From Apiospora phragmitis (Eukaryota; Ascomycota; Sordariomycetes; Amphisphaeriales; Apiosporaceae): a stretch of 64,000 bases of DNA. The stretch is taken from the NCBI GenBank assembly GCA_038363925.1, contig JAQQWL010000007.1:744001-808000 (forward strand), given 5' to 3'. Positions within the stretch are counted from its first letter, which is position 1. Every line of letters begins with the position of its first letter. Made by a program: the position numbers and the translations under genes. Under the pieces are notes generated by a model. The model did no database searches, was not told the DNA's origin, and saw nothing but the letters and a program-made list of their open reading frames with translations. Positions 1 through 11,530 of this stretch are shown in pieces.

Positions 1-394
1 AAATGCAGAATGCGAGCAATAAAAATTGACAAATACCCCACTGTTCCGAGCTATATCAACCCCGGCCCCCGCCGTACGGATATCTAATCAAGTAGTGATC
101 GAGACCCAAGGACACGAAACCCCAAGTAGTCAGTCGCCTCCTGGGCATCGTTGCGGTTCGACCATCGTATCCACATAATAGGCGGCTTGATTTAATGCCT
201 GCTCCGTATCGTGACTGGCACGGGTCGTCACCTACCCCAACACTATATCACCAGCAGACCGAGGTTTACCATCTCTCCTCACCTTGGCCATCCCAAACCC
301 AATAACACAATTCAAGCATTTCACTCTATCCATAAGCCCAAATACTGGCCATTTTCTCCCATCCAAGCAATGCCACACCGATGCAATTCGGTAG
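1..394. other. Upstream flank, no gene recognised
   Basis: Unique-looking sequence of ordinary composition. I see no conserved coding frame; the 68-codon open frame that overlaps the tRNA has no recognisable features. Confidence 0.5.
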
Positions 395-490
395 TCTTCC
401 GTGGCGCAATTGGCTAGCGCGTCTGACTGTTACCATCCCTAATAAGGATTTGCAATCAGGAGGTTGACAGTTCAAGCCTGTCCGGGAGAG
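395..490 (+). tRNA. tRNA-Asn (GTT) with a 22-base intron
   Basis: A complete cloverleaf can be folded by eye. The seven-base acceptor stem pairs 395-401 with 483-489, with discriminator G at 490. The D-stem pairs GCGC with GCGC. The anticodon stem pairs 422-426 with 456-460. The T-stem pairs GACAG with CTGTC around a TTCAAGC loop. The anticodon is GTT at 429-431, followed by A at 432. The intron, 433-454, begins one base after the anticodon, the standard place for nuclear tRNA introns. The mature length is 74 before CCA addition. A T-rich tract right after the gene (491-500) fits an RNA polymerase III terminator. Confidence 0.93.
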
Positions 491-500
491 TTTCTTTTTT
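491..500 (+). terminator. Pol III T-run terminator of tRNA-Asn
   Basis: TTTCTTTTTT starts right after the discriminator base of the tRNA, as expected for RNA polymerase III termination. Confidence 0.75.
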
Positions 501-1520
501 CGTTTTACTTAAAATCAGTAACCAATTTAGTTGCTATTTATGATTCTATCTTTTCCTTTTTAGCATACAAAGGGGTATATACCATTAGAGCATACTGGCT
601 GATCGTCAGGCCACGAAACTCGTGAGTGATCGGCAGCATACCTATAGACAGACCATGCCGATCACGGTATAACAAAAGTTGTCTATTCCATTTGAAAGCC
701 GGGTATCTCATTACAACGTGTCACAGGATGGAGGGGCTTGCCTCGTTGCCATGTGGAATCGCGACCGTGATACGATAAACTCAGGAGGCTCTGGGAGATA
801 AAGACGAGAAGGAGTGTACCCTGCTTGCTTAGCTTAATAAGGGGAGAAAATACACGACAATGAATCAGGCGGCAGGAGGTTAGTTAGTTCGTTCTCGCAG
901 ATACCTAGAACTTGACAGAGCGCGCCCGATTTCCAATTAGATTCGGATGATCGCATCGATGAAAGTAGATCTCTTCTCACCGTCGGCTTTAAGAGGCGGG
1001 AAGGCCCACCTACCCACTCACTACCGAGATGTACTTTTCTAGAAGGGAGTTTTTGACATGCATCAGATATTGAGACTGCAAGTGGGATGAAACCTCGCCA
1101 AAAGTGATGGCCTGGAAGGTCTTCATCCGATGTATTCAATCGTCCGCCTTACATAGTAGCTACCTATGGTGACCACAATTGCCGAGGTGCACTGGCGAGG
1201 GTTGAGGGGAGACTTGCATGATGTAATGCGTTCTTATACGAGAACGAGAATAGCGTCTGTACGTCCGCTCTTCTCCGCACCTGCAGAGGACACGGCGGAG
1301 CTTAGATTACAAATGCGCTTCTCTTCGAGGTTATATAGACAGAAATTTCCCCGAATGTAGACCTTTATGCATGTGCTTTTATCTATTTGCCGTTTTGAAT
1401 ACTTCATATTCCGTGTAACATCGATTAAAGGTCGAAAGTCGCAACGGTCGTTCTAAATACTTAAGTGCTTGCCCATACGCAGCCAATCACAGCACGCGCC
1501 GTTGCTCACGCCAAGACAAG
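501..1520. other. Intergenic, no gene recognised
   Basis: About 1 kb of mixed composition. Open frames here (for example 834-1139 on the minus strand) show no domain or codon bias like the neighbouring genes. It probably holds the promoter of the reductase gene that starts at 1521. Confidence 0.5.
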
Positions 1521-2698
1521 ATGAAGGAGTGTATCATTTTGAAAGGTTAGCAGCTGCCTGCCCCCTAATCTACAACAGTCTGTAGATACTTAATTGATGG
1601 CTGGCTGACCGACCTCAACAGGCCCGACGGTCAGGATTGTGGACTCGCCCATCCCCAAGGCCGAGAGACCCAATGATGTTATCATCAAGGTCGTCGTCAG
1701 CGGATCGAACCCCAAGGACTGGAAATGCCCCGAGTGGATGAACGTCGAAGTCAACGAAGGCGACGACATCGCCGGTATCGTCCATGAGGTCGGTTCCGAC
1801 GTGACCGAGTTCAAGCCTGGTAAGTACTTACCTAGGCAAGGGTCACACTGGAATCAGTCGAGCTAAACATGCTTGCTTTCAAACAAAAGGCGACCGCGTA
1901 GCCGCCTTCCACGAGATGCTCCAGCCCGGCGGCTCCTACGCCGAGTACGCCATCGCGCACCAGCACACCACGTTCCACATCCCGTCCAAGACCAGCTTCG
2001 AGGAAGCCGCGGCGATCTCGCTCGCGGCCATGACGGCGGCCCTCGGCCTCTACCTGCGCCTGCAGCTGCCGCAGCCCTGGACGCCGGCGACGTCGCCGAT
2101 CCCGCTGGTCGTCTACGGCGCCGCGTCCTCGGTGGGCGCGTACGCGGTCCAGCTGGCGCGGCGGAGCAACATCCACCCGCTGATCTGCGTCGCGGGCAAC
2201 TCGACGGCGCACGTCGAGTCGCTGATCGACCGCAGCAAGGGCGACACCATCGTCGACTACCGCGAGGGCGACGAGGCCGTGAAGGAGGGCATCCGCAAGG
2301 CCGTGCCCGAGGGCACCAAGCTGCTGCACGCCTTCGACGCCGTGTCGGAGAAGGGCAGCTACCAGAACCTAGGCCAAGTACTATCTGCCGACGGCGGCGA
2401 TCAGAAGGCGCGCCTCACCCTCGTGCTGCCCGGCAAGGTCTACGAGGGCATCCCGGCGCACGTCGAGCAGAGCACGACCATGGTGGGCGATGTGCACGGC
2501 GACCACCAGGACTTCGGGCACGTCTACTTCCGGTACATGGCGCGCGGCCTGCTTGAGGGCTGGTTCCGGCCGCAGCCGCAGGAGGTCGTACCCGGCGGCC
2601 TTGGCGGCGTCCAGAAGGGGCTCGAGAACCTCCGCGACGGCAAGGCGCGGGGCGTCAAGTACGTCTTCCGCATCGCGGAGACCGAAGGTGTGAACTAG
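1521..2698 (+). CDS. Zinc-type alcohol dehydrogenase-like (MDR family) oxidoreductase, cipB-like
   Basis: Three exons: 1521-1545, 1622-1819 and 1890-2698, joined by GT-AG introns of 76 and 70 bases, giving 343 residues. The first exon supplies MKECIILKG, which joins a beta-strand start (PTVRIVDSPIPK) typical of fungal MDR enzymes; a branch-like CTGAC lies before the first acceptor. The N-terminal GroES-like fold contains VSGSNPKDWK and GDDIAGIVHEVG. The NADPH-binding Rossmann motif VYGAASSVGAYAVQLARR follows in the middle, and the Gly-Leu-rich tail ends near KYVFRI. The family reduces enoyl, quinone or aldehyde groups using NADPH. I see no cysteine or histidine set for catalytic zinc, so it is probably a zinc-independent quinone-reductase/ToxD-type member. 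The substrate is unknown. Resemblance to Aspergillus cipB is from memory. The gene stands alone, not in a visible cluster. Confidence 0.88.
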
Positions 2699-3648
2699 CT
2701 TCTTCTTTTCAAGATGCCTTTTAAGAACGATCTCACCAGTAGCCTACTGTCTTTCTTGCATAAATCAATGAACAAATTCATATAGCTCGCAGCTCACTCG
2801 ACCTTTTTGATGTCAGCTTCGAGAAACCGTCTTTGACTTGTTGGACAATGCTTGTAGACTAAATCGACTGGGGTGGCACCGCACTGTGGAGAGGGCTGGA
2901 TGCAGTTAGGCGGAGCTGGACGGGTTGCGCCGGACTCGCGTAGTGCCTCGAGTCGAGTTTGTCTTTCAACTTGTGAAGTGCGGCAAAGCGAATGAAGTCT
3001 CCTCTTAGAAAGCAAACAAAAGAATGTCCTGATGTCTTCACACATCTTGCTCAATGTGCCACCTATCGAACGGCCAGCTGAGCTGACTCTGAACCAACCC
3101 TCCTGGGTGAGGCATTTCCGGAAGTCTCGGCCGTCGCGTAGTGTCTGTTATGGACATCGGGGAAGAGTCGGTTTACTGGCGAAGGTAAACAAAGCCAGCC
3201 GCTAGCATGAGCGCAAATTGCAAGTGGAGGCAGCTTTGGGGGGCCGAGGCCACTGGACAGGGGCGAAAATTCGGGGGAGAAGAGAGGTGCTAGCACAGGT
3301 ACCGTCCACTCTATAGGGGAGGTTCTGATTCTCGGAGGTATGCTTGCACAAGCCGGTAAGATACCCACCCGTACGACCATCGACAAATGCCATGCCATGC
3401 CATTTTGACATCGGCCTTTTCTTCCCATTCCTTCTCTGCTTCTGCTTCTGCTTCTGGTATTGAGGGCGCCAGTCGGTTACACTTCTTTCGTTTATTTGGA
3501 TAGTTTAGGTCGTTCTCTATTTCAATTGATTCTGTTCAATTGAATCCCATCGTTCAAGAAGTCCAAGAGAACTACGACAGCCCATTTCACTCGTTCCACT
3601 ATACTCTCGTTTGGCCCGAACCCTCACCTCGACGACGACGACGACACC
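2699..3648. other. Intergenic region with the promoter of the next gene
   Basis: No supported gene. A pyrimidine-rich tract with repeated CTTCTG units lies at about 3430-3457, and further CT-rich sequence runs to the ATG at 3649. This is common in fungal promoters and 5' leaders. The minus-strand open frames at 2794-3428 overlap one another without domain support. Confidence 0.5.
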
Positions 3649-4878
3649 ATGCACTACCTCCAGTCAGCAGCCGCCATGGCCCTGCTCGCCTCCTCGGCAG
3701 CAGCCCTGCCCAACAACCTGTTGCGCCCGCGCGAGACCGACGCCCCCGCCGCGTCCGCCGCCCCCGACTCCAACAACAACAACAACCTGCCGCAGCCCTG
3801 GGTAACCGTCGGCGACGACGGCAAGCCCTCAACAGTGACGCCCGTCCAGACCACCATCAGCGGCATCCCGACCGTGATCTCGGCCCCGCCCAACGAGCTG
3901 ACCGCGACCGTCTTCACGTCGTACTCGGAAGCCGCGGGCCACACGAGCACCGGCACGCTGCCCGCAGCGCCCACGGCGACGGGCACCGACGGCCAGGGCG
4001 GCGCCTTCCTCAAGTGCAACAAGCCGAAAGGCGAGCCCAACGCGCCCTTCTGCCAGCCCGTGCCCTGGCACGTCCAGGAGTACCGCCCCGGCAACACGTA
4101 CTACTTCACCTGGGACGCGAGCTGGTTCAAGGCGGCGCCCAACACGACAATAAAAATCCAGGGCGACTACGTCAACGAGACGACGGGCGAAACCACGACC
4201 CAAGCCTTCGAGTCCGCCACGGGCGTGACGGCCTCGTGGGGCTACTGGGCCTGGTTCGCGGACCGCAAAATCCTGCAGGGCCAGCACGCCGTCAACCTGT
4301 CCATCTCCCTGGGCGCCCTCAAGCCCGGCGGCCAGGCCGCCGGCGCCGACCTGATCCGCGGCCCCCAGATCCTGCTCTCGGACCCTCCCGTGCCCAAACC
4401 CAAGCCCGTCCCCTCGCCCGCCGGCCCGGCCCTCTACATCGGCCTGCCCGTCATCCTCGGCTTCGCCCTGCTCTGCATCTTCGGCGTCTGCATCTGGAAC
4501 GCGCGGCACCGCCGCATCGAGCTCGGCGACCTCGTGTCGCGCGGCCGCATGGGCTCTACTTCAAAATCCAAGAAGGCGGCCGAGCGCGTCCAGCTGATGG
4601 AGCGCGAGCTCGCGTCCGACGGCACCGCCATGTACCGCGACCTCGACGACGACGCCCAGCAGATGGGCAGCCCCAACAACAACTCCCCCCCGCTGGGGCG
4701 CCCCAACCGGCCCCGCCGCGACAGCGACGCCCTGGGCAGTCTGGCCGGCACGCCGACCGAGGACCGCCGGATGAACTTCCAGAACCCATCCGTAACGGAT
4801 GCCACTCACCGGGACGACGGGGGACGCCCCAACGCCTTCCGCGACGAGCTCAGAAGACAGGATGGCGAGCGCTTCTAG
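3649..4878 (+). CDS. Single-pass membrane protein with signal peptide, function unknown
   Basis: A single exon of 409 residues; the start follows a run of GAC repeats in the leader. Residues 1 to about 20 form a signal peptide (hydrophobic ALLASSAAALP). Next come a Pro/Ser/Asn-rich linker with a run of five Asn near residue 42 and a Thr/Ser-rich stretch suited to O-glycosylation. A compact extracellular domain (about residues 115-245) contains CNKPKGEPNAPFCQPVPW and several Trp and Tyr residues, with N-glycosylation sequons at NTT, NET and NLS. One transmembrane helix spans about residues 261-284 (YIGLPVILGFALLCIFGVCI) and is followed by a basic RHRR stop-transfer. The cytoplasmic tail of about 120 residues is charged and rich in Pro, Asn and Arg. 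The topology resembles fungal cell-surface sensors, but I see no WSC or other named domain, so a wall-sensing role is only a guess. Confidence 0.85.
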   Translation: MHYLQSAAAMALLASSAAALPNNLLRPRETDAPAASAAPDSNNNNNLPQPWVTVGDDGKPSTVTPVQTTISGIPTVISAPPNELTATVFTSYSEAAGHTSTGTLPAAPTATGTDGQGGAFLKCNKPKGEPNAPFCQPVPWHVQEYRPGNTYYFTWDASWFKAAPNTTIKIQGDYVNETTGETTTQAFESATGVTASWGYWAWFADRKILQGQHAVNLSISLGALKPGGQAAGADLIRGPQILLSDPPVPKPKPVPSPAGPALYIGLPVILGFALLCIFGVCIWNARHRRIELGDLVSRGRMGSTSKSKKAAERVQLMERELASDGTAMYRDLDDDAQQMGSPNNNSPPLGRPNRPRRDSDALGSLAGTPTEDRRMNFQNPSVTDATHRDDGGRPNAFRDELRRQDGERF

Positions 4879-5465
4879 GGGATTCGGCTCCTCCGTTCTG
4901 CTGGGCTGGGACGTCCACGCCGCCAACAGCAGCAACCCCAGCAGCAGCAGCGCAAATACCGAAGGGTCGAGGAAGATGTCGACGATTGGGTGCACTGCTG
5001 ATATAACCGCATCTATCAACAGCTGTCACTGGAAACGTTTGGGTCATGACACCGCGCCCTTTGATGGAGCATAGCTTTTATTTCATGACCTGAACTTGGC
5101 TGAACTTGTAATGTTCACATGATGAGACACGGATGCTTACTATGAGTTTATCGACTAGAAGAAAATGGGAAGAATGGGCATAGAGACGAAATTCCAATGC
5201 AATGGAATGAAACCCGGCACATTACGAAGCCGGGACATATTGGTTTCAAGTATAAAAGTCTCGTTCGCCGATGTGATGTTCTGGCGTTACTTATTTTGAT
5301 TTTAAATTATCTGACTGTCTAAGTTGGGCCTTCATGGGCAGTTCGTTGAATTCTACAATCCTTCCAGAAAGATCGTCTGACAGGTGGTCGAGCATTCCAC
5401 CGCCACTAAAGTCTGTCTATTTGCCATCATGGTCTACTGCGGTAGACAAGATGCTACTTGGCACC
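4879..5465. other. Intergenic region between convergent genes
   Basis: It carries the 3' ends of the membrane-protein gene (plus) and the alpha-glucosidase (minus). No coding signal or structured element recognised. Confidence 0.5.
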
Positions 5466-8400
5466 TTACTTCCAGGTCAACGTCCACTCCTGATTCCACG
5501 CTCCCTTCGCCGTCAGATTATTGAGTCCCGTGACGCGGAGGACGTGCAGAGACTCGTCAAAGGTCCATACTTGACCGATGTCGACGCCGTTCAGCTCGAC
5601 CGTGGTCACGGGCTGCTGTAGACCCATGACGGTCACGTTGGCCAGGGCGTTGGGATCGGTGAAGTTGCCCGAAGGGCACGCCTTGAGGCTTGTTGCCGTG
5701 GCCGAGAAATCAACCCACGTAGTTGCATTAGGAACCAGGCTTTCCCCGTCGTCCAAATACACCCCCCGGCCGCAGCACCCTCGCCGTCAAGCCCAACGAG
5801 TACGCTCCAGGGGCTGCTGCGGACTGCCGCCGTGGTGAGACCGGGCTCTTGCAGCGGAAGGACGTTGCCGCCCTTGATGTAGAAGGGTATGTGGCCGAGC
5901 GGGGCGTCAATGGTCACGTTCTGGCCCGCCGTGACCCCCGTGATGGCGGTCTGGTTGTACCAGTCGTACCAGACGGTCCCCTGGCCCACGCCGGGGAACA
6001 CGCCGTCGACGGTGGTGGCACCCTGCTCTAGACAGGGCGTGACGAGTACCGCACCGCCGAGGAGGAATTGGCGGTCCGCGGCGGCTAGCCAGGGCTCGTT
6101 GGGGAAGTCCCAGGCTAGGGCGCGCATGGTGGTGGAACCGGTGGCGTGGCTAAGATAGAAAGTTGTGTACAAATAGGGCAGCAGGGCGTAGCGGATGCGC
6201 ATGGCCGCGCGGCTGGCTTCAGCCACTGCGGACCAAATGTACGGCTCTTGGCCACTAGTCCCGAGCGTATTGTGATTCCGGTAAAAGGGGAAGAAGGCCG
6301 ACAGCTGCATCCAGCGTGCGCAGAGCTCCATGTCGGAGTTGCCCGAGAAACCGCAGGTGTCAACACCGAACATCGGGATGCCGAACAGCGAGTACGCCAG
6401 TGCCTGTGGGATCGAGAAGAACATGAACGACCACAGGGAGTAATTGTCTCCGCTATAGCCATGTCAGATTACGCACTTAGGTTAGAACGGTGAAAAGTGA
6501 GAGACTCGATGGAAATGTGCTTACCCCCAATGGCCTGCCCATTTACCAGATCCCGCAAATTGTGAGCGCCCAATGATGAAGGGTCGCTTCGACGGGAAGA
6601 CCTCTAGCAGAGCATGGTAGGTGGCATTCAGGATCTGGTGTCCGTAAACGTTGTGAAAGTCGTACTCGAGCGTCCCGCCATGGTGAGTTGCGTTCGGGCT
6701 AACAGCATGCACCGCGAGATCGCCTGCTTCATTCTTGATCGCGTACGGTGGCCAATTTATGTTGCGAGACCCTGGCGTGGGCGTGGTACGGAAGTAGGTG
6801 GTCGTGGTTGAAGTTGTCGCCGATGTTGGTGTTGCAGAAGCAGAGATTCGCGAGGACACCGACGAAGCTTCGGTGGCATTGGTCTTGTTGAACCCCTCAG
6901 GGTAGGTGAGGATCTCGTTTCCGGGCTCTCCGGGCAATGAGAATGGCGGATGAACAGGGTTCTGCGCCAGATTCCCACTGCCGCAGCTGCCGACGCAGAA
7001 GCTAGAGACCTCGTTCATGTCTACAACATGCGGTATTAGTAATAGGTACCTCGAGTCATTCAGAGGACCAATCCAATGCTTCTGCTCACCTATCCAAATA
7101 CCATCGAATTTGACTTTCTCGAAGTACCCCTTGACCTCAGAAGCCCACCAGCGATTAGTACCGGTGCCACTACAGGAGAATGGGTTAGCCAGAATACCCA
7201 AATATGAAGTGACGTTCCAAAGAGCCTCAAAGGAGCCAAGCAACTCAATGCCGACATCTCGTAGATTTGTAGGAGTGCAGATAGTTTCGGGAGTAGTTAC
7301 TTCAAGAGTGCACCAATCCAATCAGGAAACACGGTATAGCCAGGCCACACAGCGCCGTAATAGATCGAGCCTGTGCATACATGAATCAGTCCACATTCAA
7401 AGGCAATAGGTCGTAGCGACTTACCATCCGGGTTCATCAGGAAGGCATCCTCCTCCAATCCACGGTTGTAGATGGGGTAAGCGTCGCTCTCATTCTCGAG
7501 GTTGGGTGCATAGATAGCCGCATCCACGATAGGGATGTAGTGCTTCTTGTTCTCATGCAGCTTGGACAGGAACTCAGCGCCTTCATCATAGGAGAAATTG
7601 ACGGCATCGTTTTCGAAATCCCGGTATTGATGCATGTAGTCGATATCAGCTGCATGAAGAATCAATCAGTACGTGTCGATATGTGACTGGCCAATGGAGC
7701 AGGTTTGAGAATGTACTCACTCCAGATCGTTTCAAGCGGGATCTCGAACTTCTCGAAGTCGTCAACCACGTCTTGGAGATGGGACCAGCTTTTGTAACCC
7801 CAGCGGCATTGGTGGTAGCCAAAAGTCCAGAGCTGCTGCATCGCAGGCAACCCAATGGCACTCTTCTGGTACGATTTGCTGACCGCGTCTTGGGTTGGTC
7901 CCTCGTAGAAGTAGAGATCTGGTGAGCTATGGTAAGCACTTCTGTGTCTTGAGCGAGTCTAATACTATCTGCTCACCAATACTGCCTCCTAGTGCTCGCC
8001 AGGTTATGCCCTGTTCTTGCAGAATAATCTCTTGAGCATGGGCATTTCTCTGGAATACACCGTGGGTGTATGACTTATACGTCGCTGACTTGTCTGTTGC
8101 ATTGGGAGCATACGTCAAGCCGCCCGATGTGCTGTCCACCTCAAAGTAGCGGGTGTCGTAGTAGATGGGATGGTGCCCATATATGTTGGCATCGATGTCA
8201 TCACCCACGTCCGCAGCAAATAGGGTTCCTGGGGATGTTTAGCCGCATATCGAACTCAAGGAACACATATAGGACTTACTCGTGAGGTTATGGTTGAGCC
8301 TGAACCCGTGGATCACCTCTCCAAGCCCATACAGGTTGTAGTTCTCTGGTAAGCGCGACACGAACTCGATGAACTGGTCGGCGTAGACCAGCTGAGTTCC

Positions 8401-8934
8401 TGTCGTGGTGAAGAGAACATCGCCAATAGACTTTCGCGTGATGTTGAAATTGAAGGTGGGCTCGTTAGCCCACTGGAAGACGAGGTCGCTGTCTGCGCCC
8501 TGGGCCTCAGTGGCAGCCTCGGGTTTCGGAATCAGCTCTTCAGGCAGAATGAACCAAGTGCAGTTCTCAGAGCCGATGTACTTTGGCTGGATCCCGACGT
8601 GAAGTCGATCCACAGCTTGGTAGTCCACAGTGAGAACAAGAGACTCGATATCATTACCGTAGAGATTGCAGGGCTTTCCGGCCAATGTGAGATCAGCAGT
8701 CAGGCCATTGGTGGTCTGGACGACATTGGAAGCCTTGTAGCCAGGGCAGGCAACCTGAGGGTCAACAGCCTTCGGGTCCTTAACGTTGGGGATGATGTTC
8801 TGGCCCTCATCGGCGTCCGGAGGGACGATGAAGCCAGTCTCAACGCTGATCTGGGTAGAAGTCGGCGTCTGGGACGCAATGAGGGAGACTAGACCAAGCA
8901 AGGCAGCCAGTAGGATCAGCAACGGCCGAGCCAT
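5466..8934 (-). CDS. GH31 alpha-glucosidase, secreted; frameshifted near the 3' end
   Basis: Eight exons on the minus strand: 8934-8280, 8228-7977, 7918-7721, 7649-7425, 7370-7301, 7169-7090, 7020-6525 and 6452-5466. All introns are GT-AG, 51-131 bases. The expected product is about 987 residues, the usual length of Aspergillus-type alpha-glucosidases. It would release glucose from the non-reducing ends of maltose and starch oligosaccharides outside the cell. A signal peptide (MARPLLILLAALLGLVSL) starts it. The nucleophile lies in WIDMNE (Asp 494, its codon split by an intron). The acid/base lies in HWGGDNY (Asp 661), and GVDTCGF and FFPFYRNHN follow. One base is missing (or two extra) in the C6 run at 5762-5767, about residue 888. 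As written, the frame runs off to a stop at 5633, giving about 931 residues and losing the native C-terminal beta-domain. This is either early decay or a sequencing error. The same frame stays open upstream to an ATG at 9171; I chose 8934 because a signal peptide follows it. Confidence 0.9.
5762..5767 (-). other. Frameshift point in the alpha-glucosidase gene (C6 run)
   Basis: Upstream of this run the reading frame gives SPWSVLVGLDGEGAAAGG. Downstream, the matching family sequence YLDDGESLVPNATTW is in the next frame and continues open for 98 codons to TAA at 5466. One more C, or two fewer, in the run would join the two frames. Confidence 0.85.
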
Positions 8935-10702
8935 GGTGTCTTTCCGACGGTAGCGAGTGTACAGAAAACGAGTTGCGATGAACAGTGAGGATAGAGTGCT
9001 GACAATCAGAATTAAGTACGTGGTTGGGTCTAATCCCAGAGACCAGAGGCTTAAGCTAGACGTTGAACGATGGATAGCCAGGAGAGCCTCAATGGCAGAC
9101 GCGAAGATGCCGTGGTGGCCATCTTCGGCGACTACCCAGGAGGCTGGGTTTATATAATCGTAGTTTCCCATGATACGTTCATCAACCACCTGGACAAGGA
9201 AGGAGCGCATATGCATACAGAGCGGGTAGACAAAAGAAATGCTAGGTAGGGTAAATACAATACTGCACGACAATACAGGGGTGGAAGGTAGTCTGATTAG
9301 GTAGGTAGCCTGCGGTGTGGCGTAGGAACATGCGATGCGGTTGGACACGGCGAGGATAGTGAGCTGGGAAGGATTACTACGGTGGAAATCACTTCACCCG
9401 ATATGGACACAGTCGTTTCCGCCATAGATCGCCTAGAACTGGTGGGCGTACAGTCGGCAACTGCCTCTCTCCATGCGGGCTCGCCGGAATTCTCGGTCAA
9501 GCACCTTTGAGGACATTTGGAGTAAAGAAGCAGGTGTGGAGTAGGGCCACTCCGACCACAGTACAGTATGGGGTTGAAAGGGAGCTTCTTCGGCGGTTCT
9601 CCTCACTCCAAGCTGGAGAGTGCGGGGGAGTCGGCACTCGGGAGACCAGGAATGTGACGATGATGCTGGACAAGATTCCAGTGTACGCAAGGTAGCACGG
9701 CCAGTTGCGTTGTTGGTGTACGTTAGGTACGACAGGGAGGGCAATGGCATCGATGATTCATGTAAGCGCATACCCACCTCATGTAGGTACGACGTAGTAC
9801 ATACATAACCTTACGTAGTTCAATTATTAGAGAGATGAGAAAGAGGCATTGCCGCATTGGAACTTGAAAGCCTGCCGCGTGCGGGGTCCAGGATGTCGGA
9901 GTTGGGGGTGGAGAGTTATTAATTGGACCTGGTGTCCAGCACTGCTGCGTGGAAGGATCATCGTCAATAGTTGATAGTTCGCAGTCTCTCTCGCCAAAAT
10001 ACGCGCGACAATCAAGATAACTGCAGACACACTCGCGGGAAATATACGGGCGTCGCATCCAGTCGTATGTTCATGATGAGCCGCTGCTAGGTGTGACTGT
10101 TGCTATTGCCCAAAGTGAGGAAACACGAACAATTTCGGTTACATGGTTTGGAGCTATGAAATTCTACGCCATTCTCCCGCTACTATGTTCTTGCCTTCTA
10201 CCTACTGTACGACGTTGCAGACATAAGGAAATACACCCCCTCCAGGTAGTGAAATGACGTTTGGTAGCCGCGATACAGGTGGCGAAGAGGGATACCCTCC
10301 AGTTCATTCTGATTGTGACTTGATGTAAGTCGATACATGCCTTCGTGTGGGTCTTGGGAGCTCTTACCCCAGATTTGGCGAGCTCAAAAGCGGGCAAGTG
10401 GGACGAGCGAAGTATGCTTGGTTAAATGCATATCGAGCTGGGGCTTTAGATTACCTAAGGTAATATAACCTGTTGAGAGCATAAGGCGTGACAGGGATTA
10501 ATTACTGCACGACGCGAACTACGTAGAGAAAGTTGAAGCTCCATTTCATCGAACAAAGTAGTCATCATCCAACCCACCGAAATACGCCATACACACCACC
10601 ACCACCATCACCACCACCTCCACCACAAGATATTTCTCACCTGACATCAGAATCTCGATCAACCGGTTCATCATTAGTTTGCGCGCCCCACCGGCAGACA
10701 AC
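8935..10702. other. Divergent intergenic region between alpha-glucosidase and yth1
   Basis: About 1.8 kb with promoters for both neighbours. On the minus strand, 9171-8935 is open and in frame with the alpha-glucosidase; it encodes a hydrophobic stretch (about 25 residues ending FLYTRYRRKD). No other coding signal stands out. It ends in a CAC-rich simple repeat in the yth1 leader. Confidence 0.5.
10591..10628 (+). repeat. CAC/ACC-rich simple repeat in the yth1 leader
   Basis: A short run of imperfect CAC triplets about 75 bases before the start codon. It probably lies in the 5' untranslated region. Confidence 0.7.
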
Positions 10703-11530
10703 ATGGCGCCGACAAGCGCGAACCCGCCCGCCTCGGTCCTGGCGCAGCAGATCCTCGACCACAAGGGCCCCGCCTACACCTTCAACTTCACGCCCTTCCT
10801 GCGCAAGACGTACGGCCACGGCCTGGCGCCGAACCGGCCCATCTGCAAGGCCTTCCTCGCCGGCCACTGCACGGCGGCTACCGACTGCCCGGACCGTCAC
10901 GTGACGCCCTCGGCCTCGGCCGCCAACAACGCCTCGTACAACTCGCTCGTCTGCAAGCACTGGCTGCGCGCCCTCTGCAAGAAGGGCGAGAGCTGCGAGT
11001 TCCTGCACGAGTACAACCTGCGCAAGATGCCCGAGTGCAACTTCTTCGTGCGCAACGGCTACTGCTCCAACGGCGACGAGTGCCTGTACCTGCACATCGA
11101 CCCCCAGTCCAAGCTGCCCCCCTGCCCCCACTACGACCGCGGCTTCTGCCCGCTCGGCCCGGCCTGCGCCAAGAAGCACGTCCGCCGCCAGCTGTGCCCC
11201 TCGTACCTCGCCGGCTTCTGCCCCGACGGCCGCGCCTGCAAGGAGGGCGCCCACGCGCGCTGGGAGAAGAACCTCGAGAAGCCCCAGCCCAAGACCGAGA
11301 AGACCGAGGAGGAGCTGCTGCAACAGCAACAGGCCGCCGCGCGCCAGCGCTACGAGGACTACGGCGGCGACGACGGGGGCGGCCGTGATGGCGGCGGCGG
11401 CGGCGGCGGCTGGAGGGATCGCGACGACAAGGGCGGCGACCGCGGCTTCAGGGGCGGCCGGGGAGGTCGTGGCGGATGGCGCGGCGGCAGAGGTGACAAG
11501 CGCTTCGGTAGGGGTAGAGGGCACCACTAG
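10703..11530 (+). CDS. yth1: mRNA 3'-end-processing CCCH zinc-finger protein Yth1 (CPSF30 homologue)
   Basis: A single exon of 275 residues. The ATG at 10703 sits in ACAACATGGC, a good fungal start context; the open frame extends 24 bases upstream only through a non-ATG codon. Five CCCH zinc fingers follow one another: [41 protein letters not shown] and [10 protein letters not shown]. The leading segment ([12 protein letters not shown]) also matches Yth1. The protein is a subunit of the nuclear cleavage and polyadenylation factor and binds the poly(A) signal region of pre-mRNA. The C-terminal part is an acidic/Gln linker, then a Gly-Arg-Asp-rich RGG tail (about residues 225-275). Yeast Yth1 lacks this long tail, but filamentous fungi often have one. 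Codon use is strongly GC-biased and the gene looks intact. Confidence 0.93.
   Translation: MAPTSANPPASVLAQQILDHKGPAYTFNFTPFLRKTYGHGLAPNRPICKAFLAGHCTAATDCPDRHVTPSASAANNASYNSLVCKHWLRALCKKGESCEFLHEYNLRKMPECNFFVRNGYCSNGDECLYLHIDPQSKLPPCPHYDRGFCPLGPACAKKHVRRQLCPSYLAGFCPDGRACKEGAHARWEKNLEKPQPKTEKTEEELLQQQQAAARQRYEDYGGDDGGGRDGGGGGGGWRDRDDKGGDRGFRGGRGGRGGWRGGRGDKRFGRGRGHH

Noticed and set aside
834..1139. 101-codon minus-strand frame
   Set aside because: No domain, no codon bias like the neighbours, no convincing start context or splice context.
3540..5006. 488-codon forward frame overlapping the membrane-protein gene
   Set aside because: Arg/Pro-rich shadow of a GC-rich gene, starting from a non-ATG codon. 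The 3649 frame has a signal peptide and transmembrane helix.
10637..11527. 296-codon open frame antisense to yth1
   Set aside because: It mirrors the GC-rich zinc-finger gene and encodes Ala/Val/Gly-rich filler. The sense frame has five clear CCCH fingers.
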